From: Vibrio diazotrophicus
GTDB taxonomy: Bacteria; Pseudomonadota; Gammaproteobacteria; Enterobacterales; Vibrionaceae
Direction of reading: 5' to 3'
Length of the DNA: 64,000 bases
Assembly: GCF_038452265.1 (NCBI RefSeq)
Contig: NZ_CP151843.1
Location: forward strand, 248,001-312,000
Shown here: positions 8,606 through 16,343 of the stretch, piece after piece
Layout: each line of letters starts with the position of its first letter
Numbering within the stretch: position 1 is the stretch's first letter
Made by a program: the position numbers and the translations under genes
The notes under the pieces: generated by a model
The model's database searches: none
Told to the model about the DNA's origin: nothing
The model's input: only the letters and a program-made list of their open reading frames with translations

Positions 8606-9838
8606 ATGGAAAATCTTATTCAACGTTTTTTAAGTTATGTTACTTACGATACCCAATCAAAACCCAAGAACCATCACTGCCCAAGTTCTGCGGGGCAGAA
8701 AGTGTTTGCCCAAGCACTTTATGAAGAATTGCTTGAGCTAGGCTTAAGTGAGGTCTCCATTGACAACCATAGTTATGTGATGGCGAAACTGAAATCAAAC
8801 GTCGATTACCCAGTTCCGGCTATTGGTTTTATTGCTCACATGGATACAGCGCCTGATGCATCGGGTAAACATGTGGTTCCACAGATTGTAGAAAACTACC
8901 AAGGTGGAGATATTGCTTTGGGCAAAGGCGATGAAGTCCTTTCTCCTATTCAGTATCCAGAACTGCATCAACTGCATGGTAAAAATCTGATCACTACCGA
9001 TGGCAACACGCTTTTAGGTGCAGATAATAAGGCGGGTATTGCTGAAATTATAACGGCAGTCGAAATGCTGCTTGCTGATCCATCTATTCCCCATGGTGAT
9101 ATCTGTATTGCTTTTACGCCGGATGAAGAAATCGGTCGTGGTGCGAACCATTTTGATGTGGAAAAATTTGGTGCCGAGTGGGCCTATACCATTGATGGTG
9201 GTCCTGTCGGTGAGCTGGAATACGAGAACTTTCATGCGGCAACTGCAGAAGTGACATGTCATGGTGTGAGTGTCCACCCTGGCACTGCTAAAGGCAAAAT
9301 GGTGAATGCCATGCATATTGCCTCACGCTTCGTAGTTATGATGCCAGAACAAGAAACCCCACAGAATACCGAAGGATATGAAGGTTTTTACCATCTGTCT
9401 TCGGCATCAATGGGTATCGCCAAATCTCAACTGAACTACATCCTTCGTGACTTTGAACGAGAGGGTTTAGCTGCTCGCAAAGCTTTCATGCAACAAAAAG
9501 TGGATGAACTGAACAAACAGCTATTAAAAGGCAGCGTTGAACTGGTGATTCACGACAGTTACGCCAACATGAAAGAGATGGTTGAACCACACCCGCATAT
9601 TATCGAGTTGGCAAAAATCTCGATGGAACATTGCGGTGTTGAACCTCTGATTAAACCGATTCGCGGTGGTACAGATGGAGCCCGTCTTTCTTTTATGGGA
9701 TTACCTTGCCCGAACATCTTCACGGGTGGTTATAACTTCCACGGCATCCATGAGTTTATAACTATTGAGGGGATGGAACAGGCGGTTAGTGTGATCGTGA
9801 CCTTAGCTGAGAAAACTGCACGGCATTATAAACAATAA
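8606..9838 (+). CDS. pepT: Peptidase T (aminotripeptidase)
   Basis: A 410-residue M20B metallopeptidase that removes the N-terminal residue from tripeptides in the cytosol. It can be aligned along its length with E. coli PepT. The di-zinc site is intact: HMD (His78, Asp80), LLGADNKAG (Asp140), TPDEE (catalytic Glu174 and Glu175), IDGG (Asp197), and the late His in NFHGIHEF. ATG at 8606 gives the PepT-like start MENLIQRFLSYV; the frame is open 11 codons further up but lacks similarity there. A terminator follows 40 bp downstream. It stands alone. Confidence 0.96.
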   Translation: MENLIQRFLSYVTYDTQSKPKNHHCPSSAGQKVFAQALYEELLELGLSEVSIDNHSYVMAKLKSNVDYPVPAIGFIAHMDTAPDASGKHVVPQIVENYQGGDIALGKGDEVLSPIQYPELHQLHGKNLITTDGNTLLGADNKAGIAEIITAVEMLLADPSIPHGDICIAFTPDEEIGRGANHFDVEKFGAEWAYTIDGGPVGELEYENFHAATAEVTCHGVSVHPGTAKGKMVNAMHIASRFVVMMPEQETPQNTEGYEGFYHLSSASMGIAKSQLNYILRDFEREGLAARKAFMQQKVDELNKQLLKGSVELVIHDSYANMKEMVEPHPHIIELAKISMEHCGVEPLIKPIRGGTDGARLSFMGLPCPNIFTGGYNFHGIHEFITIEGMEQAVSVIVTLAEKTARHYKQ

Positions 9839-9877
9839 ACTGCTTTATCAACAATTTCGGTCGGTTATACTTAGCTG

Positions 9878-9913
9878 AGCGTTGGCAATGATGTGTTTGC
9901 CAACGCTTTTTTT
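9878..9913 (+). terminator. Terminator of pepT
   Basis: AGCGTTGGCA and TGCCAACGCT make a 10-bp perfect stem with a ten-base loop, directly followed by a T6-T7 tract. Confidence 0.9.
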
Positions 9914-9987
9914 ATATCAATACCGACAGAACTTAGTCGTCATAGGTATTTCAGTAAGTTGATCGGTTGTTTGCAGTAGGAAGAATT

Positions 9988-10851
9988 ATGGAAAAATTTA
10001 ATGCGGTGGTAGATTTTCTATTCGCGCACAAAATGTTGTTATCCACGCTAATTTTGGTTGTTGTATGGCTGGTGCGCCGAGTAGTTCTTTCATACATCCG
10101 TGGTGATGTTGCATTTATTACAGAGAAACAACGTAAATGGATGTCGCGTACAAAAAACGGCGCATTTACCATTATCGTGCTTCTGTTGTTCATGCTTTGG
10201 CAATCAGAGATCAGTGAGTTTGCACTCTCTGTAACGGCTATTGCTGTTGCTATCGTTGTCGCATCAAAAGAAATCATCCTGTGTTTTACAGGTTCTATTC
10301 AACGCGCGAGCTCTCGCTCATTCCGCATTGGAGATTGGATTGAAGTGGGTTCAATCAGTGGCGAAGTGATTGAACACAATATGATGGCAACGGTTATTCA
10401 AGAGATAGCGTTGCAAAAATCCCATTACCACTACACGGGTAAAACGGCGACGTTACCAAACAGTATGTTCTTTCTTTATCCGGTAAAGAACTTGAACTTT
10501 ATGAAACGCTATGTGTTTCATGACATCACCATTGTGGTGCCAGAGTTCGTCAATCTTTTCCCTTTGATTCCACAAATACATGAACGTATCGAGGTTCACT
10601 TTGCTCACTTTATGGATGTTGCAAGACGCTATAACGCTGTTATCGAGAAACATGCGGGCGTTGACTTGCCTGGTGCTGATCCGCATGTGGAAATCACCAG
10701 TACTGCGGCAGGTGAGCAAGTCGTACATATCAAAATTTTCTGTCCAACAGAACGCGCTACCTATTTGGAGCAGTTGATAAGAAAAGACTTTATGGAACTC
10801 TATGAGCAGAAATATCCAAGAGTACCCGTGGAAATGATGGCGCAAGCTTGA
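9988..10851 (+). CDS. Small-conductance mechanosensitive channel (MscS-like)
   Basis: A 287-residue MscS-superfamily protein. It has three likely membrane segments (about 13-37, 58-74, 76-95). The last is the alanine/valine-rich pore helix (ALSVTAIAVAIVVASKE), followed by the family motif region RIGDWIEVGSISGEV that starts the cytosolic beta domain. The cytosolic domain has a helical C-terminal part ending in MMAQA. It would release solutes from the inner membrane under hypo-osmotic stress. ATG at 9988 is chosen because AGGAAG lies seven bases upstream; the TTG at 9967 has none. The cytosolic insertion around 125-160 (EHNMMATVIQEIALQKSHYH) is longer than in E. coli MscS. Confidence 0.85.
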   Translation: MEKFNAVVDFLFAHKMLLSTLILVVVWLVRRVVLSYIRGDVAFITEKQRKWMSRTKNGAFTIIVLLLFMLWQSEISEFALSVTAIAVAIVVASKEIILCFTGSIQRASSRSFRIGDWIEVGSISGEVIEHNMMATVIQEIALQKSHYHYTGKTATLPNSMFFLYPVKNLNFMKRYVFHDITIVVPEFVNLFPLIPQIHERIEVHFAHFMDVARRYNAVIEKHAGVDLPGADPHVEITSTAAGEQVVHIKIFCPTERATYLEQLIRKDFMELYEQKYPRVPVEMMAQA

Positions 10852-10868
10852 TTCCAAAAGCGATTGCT

Positions 10869-10900
10869 AAAAAGGTCTGTTTATACAGACCTTTTTCTAT
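10869..10900 (+). terminator. Terminator after the MscS-like gene
   Basis: AAAAAGGTCTG and CAGACCTTTTT pair perfectly with a six-base loop. The symmetrical A and T tracts suit both this gene and the convergent yaeQ. Confidence 0.88.
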
Positions 10901-10912
10901 TTTAGGGCAGAA

Positions 10913-11455
10913 TTATTCAGGAAGGTTTTGTAAAACTTCAAAGGCGATTTCATGACTTCCCATATCGCCTTCAACGAATAGAGATTGCCCTGTAATCATC
11001 ACGGAAAGATCGACCGTTCTTACTGGTGATGCAGAGATAAGATTGATGGCTTCTGGATCGAAGCGTACCACCTCAACAGGAAGGTAGCCGAATTTACCTT
11101 TGTGTTGATTCCACCAAATGTCAGAACGTACTTGATAAGTATAAACTTTCACCACATCTGCAATGCGCGTGGCTTTTTTTACTCGGTCCACGTCTGGCTC
11201 GCCTAGCTCAATCCACACTTCTGAACGACCTTCTAGATTTTGTTGCCAGATATCAGGTTCAGCGGTTGTTGATATGCCCTTAGTGAACTGCAAATCAGGA
11301 TGCGCATTTAAACAAAATGCCATGATTCTAGCCATCATGCGTTCATTGGTTTCGGAAGGGTGTAAAGCAACGGTTAAGTTTAACGAGTCGTAGTAGTCAC
11401 GATTTAGGTCAGTTAAGGCAATTCGAAATTTATAGATAGTTGGTTTAAGGGCCAT
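10913..11455 (-). CDS. yaeQ: YaeQ-family protein
   Basis: A 180-residue YaeQ protein, full length for the family. Recognisable parts are the start MALKPTIYKFRIALTDLNR, the central IWWNQ region and the C-terminal segment. YaeQ has a compact fold related to PD-(D/E)xK nucleases. E. coli YaeQ was once linked to suppression of rfaH loss, but its activity is not settled. Upstream, GAGGAG (in the revcomp of the bases after the start) serves as ribosome-binding site. It lies between two convergent/tandem short genes and shares no operon. Confidence 0.92.
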   Translation of the reverse strand: MALKPTIYKFRIALTDLNRDYYDSLNLTVALHPSETNERMMARIMAFCLNAHPDLQFTKGISTTAEPDIWQQNLEGRSEVWIELGEPDVDRVKKATRIADVVKVYTYQVRSDIWWNQHKGKFGYLPVEVVRFDPEAINLISASPVRTVDLSVMITGQSLFVEGDMGSHEIAFEVLQNLPE

Positions 11456-11479
11456 GAGGAGTTTTTCTCGTAAAAACTA

Positions 11480-11504
11480 AATAGCCAGCATTACGCTGGC
11501 TATT
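11480..11504 (-). terminator. Terminator hairpin of the cold-shock gene
   Basis: TAGCCAGC and GCTGGCTA pair perfectly with a five-base loop. On the minus strand the stem is followed by TTTAGTTTTT, suitable for ending the cold-shock transcript. Confidence 0.7.
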
Positions 11505-11526
11505 AAACAAGTATGTAGCAATAAAA

Positions 11527-11736
11527 TTAGATAACTTTAATGCTTTCAGCTTGTGGGCCTTTTTGACCTTGAGTTACAACGAACTCAACTTTTTGGCCTT
11601 CAGCTAGAGTGCGGAAGCCTTCGCTTTGAATTGCACTGAAGTGAGCGAAAACGTCAGGACCGTTTTCTTGCTTGATGAAACCAAAACCTTTTGTTTCGTT
11701 GAACCATTTAACGGTACCAGTAACAGGTGTAGACAT
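11527..11736 (-). CDS. CspA-family cold-shock protein
   Basis: A 69-residue single cold-shock domain, a five-stranded barrel that binds single-stranded RNA and DNA. RNP1 (KGFGFI, residues 16-21) and RNP2 (VFAHFSAI, about 29-36) are intact. The start is preceded by TAGGAAA at a normal distance. A promoter predicted at 11887-11914 would give an untranslated leader of about 144 nt, similar to the long cspA leaders that refold in the cold. Which csp paralogue it is cannot be told from this window. Confidence 0.95.
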   Translation of the reverse strand: MSTPVTGTVKWFNETKGFGFIKQENGPDVFAHFSAIQSEGFRTLAEGQKVEFVVTQGQKGPQAESIKVI

Positions 11737-11886
11737 ATTTCTTTTCCTAAAATTTTTACTTTAAAGCCGATTAGGGCGCTGATAGCGTGGAAAAATAGAT
11801 TGCTATTGCGTACGACACGACGGGGGAGTTACAAGTAATCCAACGAAACAATGTGTATACAAAGAACTTCTTTCTAGCTAATGACG

Positions 11887-11914
11887 AGTCTAGGCAATTG
11901 AATTGACTTGTCAA
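11887..11914 (-). promoter_or_regulatory. Predicted sigma-70 promoter and long leader of the cold-shock gene
   Basis: On the minus strand a perfect -35 TTGACA (11914-11909) is followed after 16 bases by TAGACT (11892-11887). Transcription would start near 11880, leaving about 144 nt before the ATG at 11736. Confidence 0.5.
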
Positions 11915-12039
11915 TCGGATCTTGAGGTCAGTCGAATCAGTGAAACAAGTTTCAACCAATTTTTTGCACTAAACACCATTTCTTAGCGATTTAAGTGAGG
12001 TTGAATAACTTTTTGATTGTTATCGATTCGGCGATTTTA

Positions 12040-12068
12040 TTGACACTTTCAATATTGAGTGCAGAATA
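12040..12068 (+). promoter_or_regulatory. Predicted arfA promoter
   Basis: A perfect -35 TTGACA at 12040 is followed 17 bases later by AGAATA, a weak -10. The start codon lies 27 bp further on, behind AAAAGGAGAG. Confidence 0.45.
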
Positions 12069-12094
12069 CGCATAACTTTTAAAAGGAGAGTGAG

Positions 12095-12298
12095 ATGAGT
12101 AAATCAATCAAAAAATCTCTACCAAACGAAGTTGTTGATACTGAATTTGGTCGAGGTGTTATTAAAGACAACGCATTAAAAGCGGTAGTAACCAGTCAAT
12201 TATTTAGACAAAGAGTAGAGAAAGCGAAAAAAGGTAAAGGAAGTTTCAATCGCAAAATGAAACATAAGGGTAAAGAGCCCTATTCAAAAGCTGCTTAA
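12095..12298 (+). CDS. arfA: Alternative ribosome-rescue factor A
   Basis: A 67-residue ArfA. The core FGRGVIKDNALKAVVTSQLF and RQRVEKAKKGKGSFNRK correspond to the ArfA signature, with the basic C-terminal tail that enters the empty mRNA channel and recruits RF2 to ribosomes stalled on non-stop mRNA. AAAAGGAGAG precedes the ATG. The last eight codons and the stop lie inside a long hairpin (12272-12323), as in other arfA genes. That hairpin makes the mRNA itself non-stop so that tmRNA destroys the product unless tmRNA fails. Unlike E. coli ArfA, the encoded tail beyond the hairpin start is only a few polar residues, not a hydrophobic stretch. Confidence 0.9.
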   Translation: MSKSIKKSLPNEVVDTEFGRGVIKDNALKAVVTSQLFRQRVEKAKKGKGSFNRKMKHKGKEPYSKAA

Positions 12299-12323
12299 TT
12301 GCTGTTTTCGAATAGGGCTCTTT
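12272..12323 (+). promoter_or_regulatory. Long hairpin containing the arfA stop codon (processing site or terminator)
   Basis: AAAGAGCCCTATTC and GAATAGGGCTCTTT form a 14-bp perfect stem around a 24-base loop. The left arm begins at arfA codon 60; the TAA stop (12296-12298) is in the loop. Transcription ending here, or RNase III cutting in the stem, would leave arfA mRNA without a stop codon, the known feedback design of arfA. Confidence 0.75.
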
Positions 12324-12348
12324 CATTACATATTTAATTAAAAAGCGG

Positions 12349-13512
12349 TTACCTGTCTATTTGCGGTGAATAGATTGAGTAAGCGGTAATTTGTCCTGCA
12401 ACAATCGCAGAGAACATAAACAGCGCCGACAAACCTATACTCGGAATTGGCAATATAGACTGCTCAAATACCGACTGACTGGCGCTGATCAACACGCGAC
12501 TTCCCGGTACCAAAATAATGATACCTTGGACAATATATATCGAACCCGTTAGCTCCATTTTCTTTGCCAGCCACGTTCCATATAGCGTAATCAGCACAGT
12601 CGTTATCCAAGTGCCGACAACCCAACCAGCGTCAAAGCCTAGATAAAATGGCCCCCACATACCTAATACTGCAACGGGTAAACCAAGCAGGATATCTTTT
12701 GGTCTTGCATTGAAAATAACACCGATTGAAACAGAAAGAAGAAACAGGCCAAAGATGTGCAGCAACATCGGCACTTCGTTCTTGTAGGTTGCTGCAACTG
12801 CTTGCCCCCAAATGGCTTCACCAATGTTCAGGCCGATCACAATACCCACAAATAGCTTAATCAGAGTTAACGCACTCTGCCCGAGTAAACTGGTGCCGGA
12901 AACTAAGTCATTAAAGGCTAAACACTCAAGCGAGTTAGCAATAGACAAACCGGGCACAAATAAGATCACTGCAGCGACACATAACGCCCAGACAGGAATG
13001 GGCAAGCCAGTGCTAGCTAAAAACGCAACAAATATGCCTGTAAGCATTGAGGCAAGAAATTCTGCTGCAATCGCTCTTCTTGAATGACAGATCAGTTGGC
13101 TTAACCAAACCACAAGCCCTAAAACTACTGATATAGAGACAGCTTCGAGAGTACTACCCACCAGCATTAAATACGCTGGTGGAATGCCCATGTTAGCTAG
13201 AGCAATAATCCATTTTGAATAACCAACAGGCTCTGGCAGAGGTTCACTGCTTGGTTGGTTGATTCGAATGATGGTGTTTGCCAACAGGCTTAGGTTAATC
13301 GATGCGGGTTTATGACGCTTCATTACCACAGCGTTGTTGTCGTCAGGAAATTGGTAATTGATGGCCGTAGGTGTCGCTTGGATCATTACATCGACACCGT
13401 GCTTTTTTGCGTAATATTGGGTGTATTTTTCTACTTTGTACGGTGCACATCCACTACGGTGTAGCGTGTCGCCAATTTCTACAATTTTGTTAATTCTGTG
13501 TTGAGACAACAT
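12349..13512 (-). CDS. ThrE-type threonine/serine exporter family protein
   Basis: A 387-residue inner-membrane protein that combines both halves of the ThrE/DUF1212 exporter family. The cytosolic N-terminal part (about 1-105) carries the family's pattern HRSGCAPYKVEKY. It is followed by about ten hydrophobic segments from residue 113 on (IALANMGIPPAYLMLVG, SISVVLGLVVWLSQL, and so on). In two-gene versions (YjjP/YjjB) these halves are separate. ATG at 13512 is chosen to start at MLSQHRINKIVEIG; no strong ribosome-binding site is visible, so the start could be further up to 13596. The substrate is not shown by the sequence; YjjPB-type members export succinate, others threonine or serine. Confidence 0.8.
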   Translation of the reverse strand: MLSQHRINKIVEIGDTLHRSGCAPYKVEKYTQYYAKKHGVDVMIQATPTAINYQFPDDNNAVVMKRHKPASINLSLLANTIIRINQPSSEPLPEPVGYSKWIIALANMGIPPAYLMLVGSTLEAVSISVVLGLVVWLSQLICHSRRAIAAEFLASMLTGIFVAFLASTGLPIPVWALCVAAVILFVPGLSIANSLECLAFNDLVSGTSLLGQSALTLIKLFVGIVIGLNIGEAIWGQAVAATYKNEVPMLLHIFGLFLLSVSIGVIFNARPKDILLGLPVAVLGMWGPFYLGFDAGWVVGTWITTVLITLYGTWLAKKMELTGSIYIVQGIIILVPGSRVLISASQSVFEQSILPIPSIGLSALFMFSAIVAGQITAYSIYSPQIDR

Positions 13513-13980
13513 GGTTTTTGAAGGCTGAAATGAAATTGGCGTAAAGGTATCAGAGCGTTGTCTAATTGGCGAGAGGTTAGTGATTGTTACCAACAAAAAT
13601 ATAGCGTTTTTTAATTTTAGTGCGTCTTTTATTGATTTGGCTTATGAACGATTGACATTTTCTGTCTGAATTAAGTTGTAAATACAAAATCTCTCTATTT
13701 AGTTACATTTTGTAATACTTTTTTTGAAAATATTTACGGTTAAACAAATGTTAATAAATAAGTCTTTTATAATCCGTTTTCTCGCAAATTCTGGCTCTTA
13801 TCTTTGTAAGTAAATGTGACAATTTAACGCATATTTAACATACCAACAGGTTGTTTAATAAGTATAAGTTTTGTTGATTTTTCAACCTTGAAATAAATAA
13901 AAGATGAGCGAAAATGACTGAAAAGTTAATTTCCAAAATTGAAAGGATTCATTGCTGTCACTTAAAGAGGTAGGCATGTT
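13513..13980. other. AT-rich intergenic region
   Basis: About 470 bp between divergent genes, rich in A/T runs, with no reading frame or operator that I can support. A short imperfect dyad (TACAAAATC / TACATTTTGTA) lies near 13681-13713. Confidence 0.4.
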
Positions 13981-14349
13981 ATGAAACTATTATTGATATT
14001 AATGACGTCGCTTTCTGCTGGTGTCGCTTCTGCAGCCCATATTCATTCTTTCCTTTTAGGTATGTCTGTCGCTGCTCTGGCTGTAGGTAGCTGTTATTGG
14101 TTTGCCTTCAGAAGTACTCGTGTACCTGAACTGGCCGTTTTCTTATTGGTTTGTGGTTTGCTAGCTAAGTTAACGGTTACCGTTATTGGTGTCATGTGGG
14201 GGCTATCAGCGCAACTTATTACGTCTCCTCTCGTGTTTGCACTGTCGTATTTATTCTTCTCTATTACCGTAACCTACTTGTGGTTTAGCTACCGAGAAAG
14301 CATTACAGAGTTACCAAAGAAAGTTCGTAACCGTATGGCGCATTTGTAA
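13981..14349 (+). CDS. Small hypothetical inner-membrane protein
   Basis: A 122-residue protein with four likely membrane helices (about 1-20, 24-44, 49-73, 80-101) and a basic C-terminal tail (RESITELPKKVRNRMAHL). The first segment could instead be a signal peptide ending at VASAAH. AGAGGTAGGC precedes the ATG. I do not recognise the family; the size and hydrophobicity recall small AtpI-like or integral accessory proteins, but no motif proves this. A strong terminator follows, so it is monocistronic. Confidence 0.65.
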   Translation: MKLLLILMTSLSAGVASAAHIHSFLLGMSVAALAVGSCYWFAFRSTRVPELAVFLLVCGLLAKLTVTVIGVMWGLSAQLITSPLVFALSYLFFSITVTYLWFSYRESITELPKKVRNRMAHL

Positions 14350-14387
14350 AAGTGCACTAGATTCTGCATAATAGATTAGATTTTTCT

Positions 14388-14413
14388 AAGGGGGCCAGTC
14401 GGCCCCCTTTTTG
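14388..14413 (+). terminator. Strong rho-independent terminator
   Basis: AAGGGGGCC and GGCCCCCTT form a 9-bp stem with the four-base loop AGTC, followed by T5. Confidence 0.92.
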
Positions 14414-14498
14414 CTGCGTGTTGTACGACTATAGTCCTAAAGTGTCCTGTTGTTTTTCCTTATATACTTATTTGCAAATGATGTATGAAGGAAATTTT

Positions 14499-14732
14499 AT
14501 GGATATTGCACTGTTTTGGATTGAAAAAAGTATCTTAGTCGCGGGTATCATCTTTGTTCTCACCAGCATTACGCAATACGGCCGACGCAGCCATGACTGG
14601 AAAGGCATCATCACTATGTTCTATAAGCGCGTTCCTATGTCGATTTCCGAATATAAATGGTACCGAATAGGCGTAGCCCTACTGGTATGTTCCGTTCTAT
14701 TACGTATTATTGCGCTTACTCTTTGGCCGTAA
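14499..14732 (+). CDS. Small two-helix membrane protein
   Basis: A 77-residue protein with two membrane helices (about 9-24 and 57-74) joined by a basic loop (RRSHDWKGIITMFYKRVPMS). ATG at 14499 is preferred because GAAGGAAA lies upstream; the frame is open 27 codons earlier but without a site. Function unknown. It resembles other short conserved Vibrio inner-membrane proteins, but no name can be given. Confidence 0.6.
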   Translation: MDIALFWIEKSILVAGIIFVLTSITQYGRRSHDWKGIITMFYKRVPMSISEYKWYRIGVALLVCSVLLRIIALTLWP

Positions 14733-14833
14733 TCTCTAAATTAATCAATAACTAGTCATCTATTTTTAGCCTTAATCACATTTTTAGGTATACACTTTAG
14801 AGAGTCTTATCAAATTAAAGGGAAGGTGATGAT

Positions 14834-15838
14834 ATGTCGTTTCCTGTACTCATCTGTGATGATTCAGCTCTTGCTCGAAAGCAGATGGCGCGTTCCCTAC
14901 CTGCGGCTCTGAATGCAAATATTACCTTTGCTGAGCATGGGCTAGATGCGTTGCAGATCCTGCAACAGCAAACATTCAACCTGATGTTCCTTGACCTGAC
15001 AATGCCTGAGCTGGATGGCTTTGGTACGTTAGAGGAAATGAAGAGTAGAGGTATCTCTACTCCTGTCGTGGTGGTGTCGGGCGATATTCAGCCTAAAGCG
15101 AAAGAACGTGTAATGGCTTTGGGGGCGAAAGCCTTTATTCAAAAGCCAATAGATATCAATGTTCTTAAAGACGTACTAAAAAACCTCGTCGAGCCAGTCT
15201 CGGTTCCTAAAATAGTCACTCCGGTTTCACTTGAATTACCCGTGCTTCGCAGGCGTGATATTTATATGGAAGTAGCCAACGTGGCTATTGGTCGTGCTGC
15301 GGATGCACTTGCAAGGCACTTTGACGTGTTTGTTCGTCTGCCTTTACCGAATGTGAACATCTTTGAAGTTACTGAACTGCATATGGCACTTCGCGATCTT
15401 GCGGATAATGCGCACGTGTCCGGAGTATGCCAAGGATTTAGTGGTGAGGGCATCGCAGGTGAAGCTTTAGTGCTTCTCAGTGATACCAGTGTTTCTGATT
15501 TGAAAAAGCTGATGAAAGTGCCCGCAGAGAGTGAAGATCTCGAAGAGTTGGAACTGCTAATGGATGTGTCCAATATCCTAGTGGGTTCATTTCTTAATGG
15601 GCTAGGAGAACAGGCGGAAGTTCGCTTTTTCCAAAGCTCGCCAGTCCTACTTGGTCAGCACATTACGATTGATTCTGTGATCAGCTCAACGGCGGGATCG
15701 TTCAGCAAAACAATGACGTTTGAGGTCAGCTATACCATAGAAGACACTTCGATTCGATGTGACCTGCTATTTATGTTTGTCGACGAATCATTGCCTTTGC
15801 TCGACAGCAAACTTGCCTACTTGATGGAGGATTTCTAA
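14834..15838 (+). CDS. Response regulator with C-terminal CheC/CheX-like phosphatase domain
   Basis: A 334-residue two-domain signalling protein. The receiver domain (1-118) has the acidic pair Asp9-Asp10, the phospho-acceptor Asp54 in FLDLTMPELDG, and Lys104 in FIQKP. The C-terminal domain (about 140-334) has the two pseudo-symmetric motifs of CheC-type CheY-P phosphatases: MEVANVAIG (Glu146, Asn149) and MDVSNILVG (Asp244, Asn247). Asp replaces Glu in the second copy. So it may carry both a phosphorylatable receiver and a phosphatase active on receivers. Its stop overlaps the start of the PAS gene by one base (TAATG), so the two are translationally coupled. Confidence 0.85.
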   Translation: MSFPVLICDDSALARKQMARSLPAALNANITFAEHGLDALQILQQQTFNLMFLDLTMPELDGFGTLEEMKSRGISTPVVVVSGDIQPKAKERVMALGAKAFIQKPIDINVLKDVLKNLVEPVSVPKIVTPVSLELPVLRRRDIYMEVANVAIGRAADALARHFDVFVRLPLPNVNIFEVTELHMALRDLADNAHVSGVCQGFSGEGIAGEALVLLSDTSVSDLKKLMKVPAESEDLEELELLMDVSNILVGSFLNGLGEQAEVRFFQSSPVLLGQHITIDSVISSTAGSFSKTMTFEVSYTIEDTSIRCDLLFMFVDESLPLLDSKLAYLMEDF

Positions 15839-16284
15839 TGTTGTCTCTTCCAGCAGAATTTGAACAGTTTCATTGGATGGTCGACATGGTACAAAACGTC
15901 GACATGGGATTAATTGTGATCGATCGTGATTACAATGTTCAGGTGTGGAATGGTTTTATGACACACCATAGTGGCAAAATGGCTCAGGAAGTGATCGGGA
16001 AGTCTTTGTTCGAGGTATTCCCTGAGATTCCGCAAGAGTGGTTTCGTCTTAAAACTAAACCTGTTTACGATCTAGGTTGCCGAAGCTTCATTACATGGCA
16101 GCAACGTCCGTATTTATTTAAGTGTCGCAATGTTCGACCTGTGACACAGCAAGCGGATTTTATGTATCAAAACATAACGTTAAACCCAATGCGTACGCCG
16201 ACGGGTGCGATAAATTCACTGTTTCTTTCTATTCAAGATACAACCGCAGAAGCGCTTGTGGTTTTAAAAGCACACCAGAGTTGA
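15838..16284 (+). CDS. Single PAS-domain protein
   Basis: A 148-residue protein that is essentially one PAS domain: DMGLIVIDRDYNVQVWN at about 22-38, then SGKMAQEVIGKSLFEVFPEI. No kinase, GGDEF or methyl-accepting output domain is present. It is coupled to the REC-CheC gene upstream, so it probably acts with it, either as a sensory partner or by recruiting a kinase in trans. The ligand is unknown; there is no conserved haem or flavin signature that I can see. Confidence 0.8.
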   Translation: MLSLPAEFEQFHWMVDMVQNVDMGLIVIDRDYNVQVWNGFMTHHSGKMAQEVIGKSLFEVFPEIPQEWFRLKTKPVYDLGCRSFITWQQRPYLFKCRNVRPVTQQADFMYQNITLNPMRTPTGAINSLFLSIQDTTAEALVVLKAHQS

Positions 16285-16343
16285 GCGAGTTACCGTTTCA
16301 CAATTGATAGATTTCAGCATTGGGGGAGCAGAGAGGGATTACT

